From NCBI RefSeq assembly GCF_014359905.1, contig NZ_JACIYP010000011.1, positions 1-64,000 on the forward strand: 64,000 bases of DNA. Direction: 5' to 3'. Under the pieces are notes generated by a model that made no database searches, was not told where the DNA came from, and saw nothing but the letters and a program-made list of their open reading frames with translations. The translations under genes were made by a program, and so were the position numbers. This DNA comes from Hoeflea sp. GTDB taxonomy: Bacteria; Pseudomonadota; Alphaproteobacteria; Rhizobiales; Rhizobiaceae. Shown piece by piece: positions 56,746 to 64,000 of this stretch; within the stretch, counting starts at the first letter, position 1; every line of letters begins with the position of its first letter.

Positions 56746-56869
56746 GGATGTCTCCGCTCAGCGTCAGTTGGTGGGTTGCGACCCTTCCGGGTGCCTCTCC
56801 ATACAGGTTGCCATGCACCGGCGTAAACAAGGCAGTGAGAGTTGCCGGGCCGGAGCGCCCTGCGTCGCG

Positions 56870-57460
56870 CTACGCCATCCGGCGGTAGATCCACAATCGC
56901 GCCGGCGGCACGTTGCGCATGACGAAATCATGGTGAACCACCTCGAAGCTGGTTCCGCGCGCGGCCACGGGCGAGGTGGGACCATAGGAAAACTGCACAA
57001 CCGGGCGGCCCGGCGGCAGGCGGTCAAGAAGATCCTCGATCAGGGCGACCCGGCGGGCCATGGGGAAGTTGAGCAGCGGAATTCCGGAGATGACGCTGTC
57101 GAACAGGCTGATGTTCAGCCCCGCAAGGGTTGTATCGAGATCGAACGCGTCACCGCAGACAAACCGGACTTCGGGGAAATCAAGCTGCAGGTGCCTGTGA
57201 AAATCAGGGGAAAATTCGATCGACACCAGATCGGCGGGCGCCACGCCGCGCGCCAGAATCGCCCTGGTGATCACGCCGGTGCCGGGACCGAGTTCGAGCA
57301 CCGGCAGCCCGGAGGCCGGATTGATCACCGACGCCATCGAGCGGGCGGTGACCGACGAGGTCGGCATGATGGCGCCCACCGCTTTCGGTCCCTCCAACCA
57401 GCCCTTGAAAAAGCGGATCTCGTCATCGAAACGTCTTGCGAACCGCTCGGAAAAATTCAT
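56870..57460 (-). CDS. pmtA: Phosphatidylethanolamine N-methyltransferase (PmtA, Sinorhizobium type)
   Basis: 196 aa from MNFSERFARRFDDE, with an AGGGG site; the upstream extension is not homologous-looking. The SAM-binding motif is VLELGPGTGVITRAIL (about residues 52-67), and SGIPLLNFP is a later conserved block. Length and motifs fit the small soluble rhizobial PmtA, which methylates phosphatidylethanolamine to phosphatidylcholine using SAM. The position next to dnaJ is the one it has in rhizobia. A related rRNA adenine dimethylase-like enzyme is less likely. Confidence 0.85.
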   Translation of the reverse strand: MNFSERFARRFDDEIRFFKGWLEGPKAVGAIMPTSSVTARSMASVINPASGLPVLELGPGTGVITRAILARGVAPADLVSIEFSPDFHRHLQLDFPEVRFVCGDAFDLDTTLAGLNISLFDSVISGIPLLNFPMARRVALIEDLLDRLPPGRPVVQFSYGPTSPVAARGTSFEVVHHDFVMRNVPPARLWIYRRMA

Positions 57461-57669
57461 GCCCACACCCCTGCATTTCCCGGAGGGAACGTCCGATCCG
57501 GTACGCACCCAGCACGACACACTCTGGATAAACCATGGTTTCTCTTGGGCGACGCTACTGCTTAATTTCTTAGATCGGAATCGATATAAGCAAAAATCAT
57601 GCGGCAGTTTTAAGTGCTGTCGCGCCATGCGTTTGTTGGAACGCAGGGCGCGGTGGTCCGGGCCGCAGG

Positions 57670-58806
57670 TCAGTCGGTCAACGTGTCAAAAAAGCCCTTC
57701 ATCCGAGAAAAAAAACCGGCTGATTCGGGGCTTGTCTCCTTGGATGACAATTCCTGGAATTCCATCAGCAATTCACGTTGACGCTTGGACAGTTTCTGCG
57801 GCGTCTCGATCGAGATGCGGACATAGAGATCGCCGAACTGGGCGGAGCGCAGCACCGGCATGCCCTTGCCGCGCAGCCTCAGCTCCTTGCCGGGCTGGGT
57901 GCCTTCGGGCACCGACACCCGTGAACGGGCGCCATCCATCGTGGTGATGTCGAACTTGCCGCCGAGCGCGGCCGTGGTCATCGAGATCGGCACGGTGCAG
58001 TAAAGATCCGCACCCTCGCGCTGGAACACCGCATGCGGGCGAACGGACAGGAAGATGTAGAGATCGCCGGTCGGGCCGCCGCGCATGCCGGCTTCGCCTT
58101 CACCGGCAAGCCTGATGCGGGTGCCGTCCTCGATACCGGCCGGAATGTTGACCGAGAGCGAGCGCTCCTCGGTGACCCGGCCCTGGCCGCCGCACTTGGT
58201 GCAGGGATCGGTGATGGTCTGGCCGCGGCCATGGCAGGTCGGGCAGGTGCGCTCAACGGAAAAGAACCCTTGCGACGCCCGGACACGGCCGGCGCCGCCG
58301 CAGGTGGAGCAGGTGGAAGGCTGCGTGCCGGGCTTGGCGCCCGAGCCGGTGCACACATCGCAGGTGATCGAGGTGGGAACCCTGATCTGCGCTGTCTTGC
58401 CGGAATAGGCTTCCTCGAGCGAGATTTCCATGTTGTAGCGCAGATCGGCGCCGCGTTCGCGACCGCCGGACGAACGACGGCCGCCGCGGCCGCCCATCAT
58501 CTCGCCAAAAATATCTTCAAAGATGTCGGAGAACCCGCCGCCGCCGGCAAAGCCGCCGCCCATTCCGCCCGGGCCGCCCTGTTCGAAGGCGGCGTGGCCG
58601 AACCGGTCATAGGCGGCGCGTTTCTGGGGATCCTTCAAGAACTCGTAAGCCTCGTTGATCTCCTTGAACTTGTGCTCGGCTGCGGAATCGCCTGGGTTTT
58701 TGTCCGGGTGGTACTTCATGGCGAGTTTGCGGAAGGCGCTTTTCAGCTCCTTCTCGTCCGCGCCGCGCGCCACACCAAGCGTTTCGTAAAAGTCTGGCTT
58801 GGCCAT
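57670..58806 (-). CDS. dnaJ: Chaperone protein DnaJ
   Basis: 378 aa from [12 protein letters not shown]. The J domain contains the HPD motif in [10 protein letters not shown] (about 33-42). A Gly/Phe-rich linker follows (about 75-110). Four CxxCxGxG zinc repeats are present: [24 protein letters not shown] and CTKCGGQG (about 145-210). The C-terminal substrate-binding domains end in a short helical dimerisation region. It stimulates the ATPase of DnaK, whose gene lies 312 bases upstream on the same strand, past a terminator, so dnaJ needs its own promoter or read-through. Confidence 0.97.
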   Translation of the reverse strand: MAKPDFYETLGVARGADEKELKSAFRKLAMKYHPDKNPGDSAAEHKFKEINEAYEFLKDPQKRAAYDRFGHAAFEQGGPGGMGGGFAGGGGFSDIFEDIFGEMMGGRGGRRSSGGRERGADLRYNMEISLEEAYSGKTAQIRVPTSITCDVCTGSGAKPGTQPSTCSTCGGAGRVRASQGFFSVERTCPTCHGRGQTITDPCTKCGGQGRVTEERSLSVNIPAGIEDGTRIRLAGEGEAGMRGGPTGDLYIFLSVRPHAVFQREGADLYCTVPISMTTAALGGKFDITTMDGARSRVSVPEGTQPGKELRLRGKGMPVLRSAQFGDLYVRISIETPQKLSKRQRELLMEFQELSSKETSPESAGFFSRMKGFFDTLTD

Positions 58807-59118
58807 AGTATCCGTCAATCTCTCTTCCGGGAGCGTCCATTTGCCATGCCGCAGGCTGGATGGACGCACAAGAACTCACACATGTCCCGCCTCACCCCGT
58901 GAGCCGGAGCCGCGCCTGAACGCGGTCTTGGGTCATGTAGTCACTCATCGGAAGAAATTCTAGCCCCCAATGCGCCTCCGACAGTGCGCCAGCCGGCTGG
59001 CGGGGCATTGCATGGAGCCGGACAAGGCCGGAGCGCGCCGCCTGAAGCGATCGCAAACGCAAAAGAGGGCCCCACCAGGGGGCCCTCTGTTCATGCGCGT
59101 GTGATCGAGGATCGGTGA
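58807..59118. other. Intergenic stretch between dnaK and dnaJ
   Basis: 312 bases without a recognisable gene. It contains the dnaK terminator at 59061-59088. No convincing dnaJ promoter could be picked out, and no other repeat was seen. Confidence 0.5.
59061..59088 (-). terminator. Intrinsic terminator of dnaK
   Basis: A perfect 10-bp GC-rich stem (59064-59073 with 59079-59088, 5-base loop) lies about 30 bases after the dnaK stop and is followed on the minus strand by TTTTGCGTTTG. This is a standard Rho-independent terminator. Confidence 0.85.
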
Positions 59119-61032
<1,914 letters not shown>

Positions 61033-61116
61033 GTTACTTTCTCCTTGAAGCGAGCTGCCGGGACCCGGTCAGGCGTTCCATTCGACAGCCCCTTATGGGC
61101 ATTACTGAAAACAGGA

Positions 61117-61146
61117 CAATATGGATCATCCGTTTCCGCCGCCAAG
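61117..61146 (-). promoter_or_regulatory. Possible RpoH (sigma-32) promoter of dnaK
   Basis: On the minus strand CTTG (61146-61143) and CCATAT (61124-61119) are separated by 18 bases. This resembles the alphaproteobacterial RpoH consensus (CTTG, 17-18 bases, then a CCCCAT- or CCTAT-like -10). It would give a leader of about 80 bases before the dnaK ATG, with a good GGAG ribosome-binding site. Confidence 0.45.
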
Positions 61147-61286
61147 ACCAGGGCCGCATCATCGCGGCGCCCGCCGGAAGCGTTGAAGCGTATATAAGAA
61201 TGTCCCTGACAGACTGCAAGCGCCGGAGTTTGTCCAGATTGGCGGTTGAGAACTGTTTTTTGCCGGATATTGCAGCCAAACCGGTT

Positions 61287-63470
61287 CTAATTGCCCATCA
61301 GTATATCGAGCAGGGTGGTCCGCTTGCCGCTGGCGGGCGGCGATGAGCCCTGACCTATGCCCGCGGGCGGGACCGGGAAGCCTTCACCGGTGGCGCCGGT
61401 GGCGTCGCGCGACACCGGCACGGGCGCAAGATCGCGGACGAGATCGGCCACGGCATCCGAGTTTGCGCCCGATGGTCCGTCGATGGCCACGGGCGGGACC
61501 GGCCCGCCCAGCGGCAGGTTCGCCGGCGGCAGGCCGGAATGGGCAATCTGCATGAACTGTTTCCAGGTCTGGGCCGGAAGCCCGCCGCCGGTGACCTTTT
61601 TCATCGGCGCGCCATCGTCGTTGCCGAACCAGACGCCGGTTACCAGATTGGCGGTGTAGCCCACAAACAGCGCATCCCGGTAGGACTGGGTGGTGCCGGT
61701 CTTGCCCGCGGCAGGCCAGCCGTCGAGGCGCGCCTTGCGGCCGGTTCCCTCCTCGACCACCCGCACCAGCATGCGGTTCATCATTGCGGCCACCGCCGGA
61801 TCGATGACGCGCGGCGGATTGTCATAGGTGTTCTCGTACAGAACCTTGCCCTCATCGGTCGAAACCCGGCGGATGACGTGCGGCGTGGCCTTGTAGCCGC
61901 CGTTCATGAAGGGCGCATAGGCTCCCGTCAGCTCCATCAGGGTGACTTCCGACGTGCCGAGCGCGATCGACGCATTGGCCAGGAGCTCAGCCTCGATGCC
62001 GAGCCGGTGGGCGGTCTGGACCACGGTCTTCGGCCCCACTTCCATGACAAGCTGCGCCGCCACCGTGTTGAGCGAATGGGTGAGCGCATCCGACAGGGTA
62101 ACCTCGCCGCGATATTTGCCGTCATAATTTTCGGGTGTCCATTTGCCGATCCGCACCGGGGCGTCGTTGCGCACCGACAAGGGCGTCCGTCCCTGTTCCA
62201 GCGCTGCGGTGTAGACAAACGGCTTGAACGCGGAGCCCGGCTGGCGCATCGCTTCGGTTGCCCGGTCGAACTGGCTGGTGGCATATTCCCGGCCGCCGAT
62301 CAGAGCCCTGATGGCGCCGGTGCCGTCCACCGAGATCAACGCGCCCTGCGCGGCATTGAGCTTGGCGCCATTCTCGTCAAGCGCCAGGCGCAGCACTTTT
62401 TCAGCCTGGCGCTGCAGTTCAAAATCGATGGTGGTCTCAACCACAAGATCATCGGTGATGGCGCCGACCAGGTCAGGCAGGCGTTGCATCACCAGGTCGG
62501 CGACATAATTCTCGGACCCGGTCCAGTAGCTCTTGGCGCGCACCTGCGGACTTGTCAGCGCGGTGGCGATTTCCCGGTCTGTAACCACACCCTGCTCGCG
62601 CATCGCCGCCAGCACCACCTGCGCCCGGTCCTCGGCGGCCTTCGGATCGCGCGCCGGCGAAAGCCGTGAGGGCGCCTTCAAGAGGCCTGCAAGAAGAGCG
62701 GCTTCGGCCAACGACACGTCGCGGGCGGGCTTCCGGAAATAGCGCCGCGACGCCGCCTCGACACCATAGGCGCCGGAGCCGAAATAGACGCGATTGAGGT
62801 ACATCTCCAGGATCTGGTCCTTGGTGAAGCGGTGCTCGAGCCACACCGCCAGAAGCACCTCCTGAACCTTGCGTTCGAGCGTGCGCTCGGGCGACAGGAA
62901 CAGGTTCTTGGCCAATTGCTGGGTCAGCGTCGAACCACCCTGAACCATCCGGCCGGCCGTCACATTGGCAAACATCGCCCGCGCCAGTCCGATCGGGTCG
63001 ACGCCCAGATGCGAATAGAAGCGGCGGTCCTCGATGGCGATCACCGCCTCGGGAATATAGGGCGACATATCGCCCAGAAGCAGGGCTTCGCCGCCGGTGG
63101 CGCCGCGATTGGCCATGGTCTCGCCATTGACCGAGACGATCTTCACATTCGGGGGCCGGTCCGGGATCGACCAGGTGGCAGCACTCGGCATGCGGGCACC
63201 GTAGAAGGCTGCGGCGCCGGCAATGGCGATGCTGCCCCAGATCGCCAGCACAAAAGACCAGTAGACCATGCCGCGGAGCGCGCCGGCCAGACGGCCGCGC
63301 GAGGACCGCGATTTTGGCTTGCGGGCCTTGGACGGCGATGGCTTGCGGCGCTTGGAGGGTGCGGTCTTGCCCGCCACACGTTCATCGGCGATGGTGCGCG
63401 AAGTCGCCCTTGATCGCCCGCCCTCAAAGGACGGTTCGATACGGCCTGGGCTGGATTTCTTGCGCGCCAT
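61287..63470 (-). CDS. Class A penicillin-binding protein (PBP1A/PBP1C-like)
   Basis: 727 aa from MARKKSSPGRIEPS; a GTG 12 codons earlier is a weaker start. A basic cytoplasmic tail (to about residue 65) and one membrane helix (about 70-93) are followed by the glycosyltransferase domain with IEDRRFYSHLGVD and MVQGGSTLTQQLAKN. The transpeptidase domain has the active-site Ser in RQPGSAFKPFVY, SLN in THSLNTVA and KTGTT in AAGKTGTTQS. It polymerises and cross-links peptidoglycan in the periplasm. A Pro/Gly-rich C-terminal tail follows the transpeptidase domain. Confidence 0.94.
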   Translation of the reverse strand: MARKKSSPGRIEPSFEGGRSRATSRTIADERVAGKTAPSKRRKPSPSKARKPKSRSSRGRLAGALRGMVYWSFVLAIWGSIAIAGAAAFYGARMPSAATWSIPDRPPNVKIVSVNGETMANRGATGGEALLLGDMSPYIPEAVIAIEDRRFYSHLGVDPIGLARAMFANVTAGRMVQGGSTLTQQLAKNLFLSPERTLERKVQEVLLAVWLEHRFTKDQILEMYLNRVYFGSGAYGVEAASRRYFRKPARDVSLAEAALLAGLLKAPSRLSPARDPKAAEDRAQVVLAAMREQGVVTDREIATALTSPQVRAKSYWTGSENYVADLVMQRLPDLVGAITDDLVVETTIDFELQRQAEKVLRLALDENGAKLNAAQGALISVDGTGAIRALIGGREYATSQFDRATEAMRQPGSAFKPFVYTAALEQGRTPLSVRNDAPVRIGKWTPENYDGKYRGEVTLSDALTHSLNTVAAQLVMEVGPKTVVQTAHRLGIEAELLANASIALGTSEVTLMELTGAYAPFMNGGYKATPHVIRRVSTDEGKVLYENTYDNPPRVIDPAVAAMMNRMLVRVVEEGTGRKARLDGWPAAGKTGTTQSYRDALFVGYTANLVTGVWFGNDDGAPMKKVTGGGLPAQTWKQFMQIAHSGLPPANLPLGGPVPPVAIDGPSGANSDAVADLVRDLAPVPVSRDATGATGEGFPVPPAGIGQGSSPPASGKRTTLLDILMGN

Positions 63471-63631
63471 GAATAATCCGGATGCTGTTTGGGTCCCGAT
63501 CAGCACCGCAATTGCGACAATTGCGCCCGCGATCCGGATCTTGTCTTGAACGCAATTCCGGTTCGAGACCTCAGATGTCTCATTCCGAAACTGCCCGGCG
63601 ATCGCAAAACACCCTAAATGCGACGATTTAA

Positions 63632-63654
63632 GGGGCGGTTAAGGAAACCGCCCC
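63632..63654 (-). terminator. Probable terminator after the M20 dipeptidase gene
   Basis: A perfect 9-bp stem (63632-63640 with 63646-63654, 5-base loop) lies about 40 bases after the dipeptidase stop and is followed on the minus strand by TTAAATCG. The weak T-run makes termination likely but not certain. The rest of the gap to the penicillin-binding protein gene shows nothing else. Confidence 0.55.
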
Positions 63655-63694
63655 CTGACACGCCGCAACCCGGCTTTCTGGCAGGATCAGCGAA

Positions 63695-64000
63695 TTATCG
63701 CGTCGACAGGGCATCCAGAATGCGGACCCAGGACCTGATTCCCTTGGCAAACGACATCAGGTCATATTTCTCGTTGGGCGAGTGGATGCGGTCATCGGTA
63801 AGGCCGAAGCCGCACAGCACCGACTGCAGTCCCAGGATGTTCTGGAAGTCGCCGACGATGGGGATGGAGCCGCCCATGCCGATCATCACCGCCGGTTTCG
63901 GCCATTCATCGGTGAGCGCGGCGCGGGTTTTGGTGACCACCGGCGAATCATAGGCCAGCTGGATCGCCGGCGAGCCGCCATGCGGCGCGTAGCTGACTGT
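63695..64000 (-). CDS. M20 family dipeptidase, C-terminal part, cut by the window edge
   Basis: The last 101 codons are present, from TVSYAPHGGSP at the window edge to the stop at 63695. The segments MIGMGGSIPIVGDF and SPNEKYDLMSFAKGI are the C-terminal blocks of M20 dipeptidases (carnosinase/PepV-like), including the Glu of the second metal site region. The N-terminal catalytic half lies beyond 64000. It is upstream of the penicillin-binding protein gene on the same strand, with a terminator between them. Confidence 0.85.
   Translation of the reverse strand, partial: TVSYAPHGGSPAIQLAYDSPVVTKTRAALTDEWPKPAVMIGMGGSIPIVGDFQNILGLQSVLCGFGLTDDRIHSPNEKYDLMSFAKGIRSWVRILDALSTR

Overview
The window is GC-rich, densely coded chromosomal DNA of an alphaproteobacterium, most likely a Hyphomicrobiales (Rhizobiales) member of the Rhizobiaceae/Phyllobacteriaceae type. 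This is inferred from the gene neighbourhoods (dnaK-dnaJ-pmtA...pyrF, NDUFA9-like gene-uppP-GST-queG, rsmB...guaA) and from protein character, not from a database search. No rRNA, confident tRNA, CRISPR array or intact mobile element was seen.

Layout. (1) 262-822: a secreted or anchored retropepsin-like protease. (2) 7805-832, minus strand: a nucleoside uptake and salvage operon, with a BMP-type ABC ATPase, two permeases, cytidine deaminase, purine nucleoside phosphorylase, deoC and deoA. All junctions are tight or overlapping, and no substrate-binding gene is present. (3) 8034-8677: a small thioesterase-slyX pair. (4) 18386-8717, minus strand: a nine-gene sugar operon comprising a binding protein, two permeases, an ATPase, a TIM-barrel isomerase, a Gfo/Idh dehydrogenase, an aldo/keto reductase, a GH43 beta-xylosidase and a TolB-like propeller. 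A divergent LacI repressor (18606-19631) and a pair of operator-like palindromes sit at its head. (5) 19668-24748: an ArsR-family regulator with the two-cysteine pattern of the persulfide sensors SqrR/BigR, followed by a three-subunit molybdoenzyme best read as the cytoplasmic sulfite dehydrogenase SoeABC. (6) 27946-24765: a TAXI-type TRAP transporter. (7) 30836-28089: an FAD oxidoreductase and an M14-type deacylase. (8) xseA, then a Tat-exported amine oxidase, then a 0.7-kb gene-poor patch holding a transposase remnant and a mosaic palindromic repeat.

(9) 39682-34658, minus strand: housekeeping genes rsmB, tspO, a PaaI-like thioesterase preceded by twin palindromes, an MTA/SAH nucleosidase, guaA and an ArsC-like protein. 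(10) 48441-39850, minus strand: a seven-gene operon with an M20 deacylase, a peptide-type ABC transporter, an aldehyde dehydrogenase and an SDR, suggesting import, deacylation and oxidation of an acylated or peptide-like substrate. (11) 48505-57460: an RlpA-like protein, an epimerase-like protein, queG, a GST, uppP, a small secreted protein, a structured intergenic stretch, a TSUP exporter, an NDUFA9-like protein, a DUF1330 protein, pyrF, an FMN reductase and pmtA. (12) dnaJ, dnaK with a clear terminator and a possible RpoH promoter, a class A PBP, and the C-terminal end of an M20 dipeptidase cut by the window edge.

Most notable points: the SqrR-like regulator beside soeABC; a 15-bp tandem repeat that multiplies the ribosome-binding site and start codon of cdd; a cytoplasmic TolB-like propeller coupled to the beta-xylosidase; strong hairpins at all three binding-protein/permease junctions; and twin palindromes upstream of the PaaI-like thioesterase gene.
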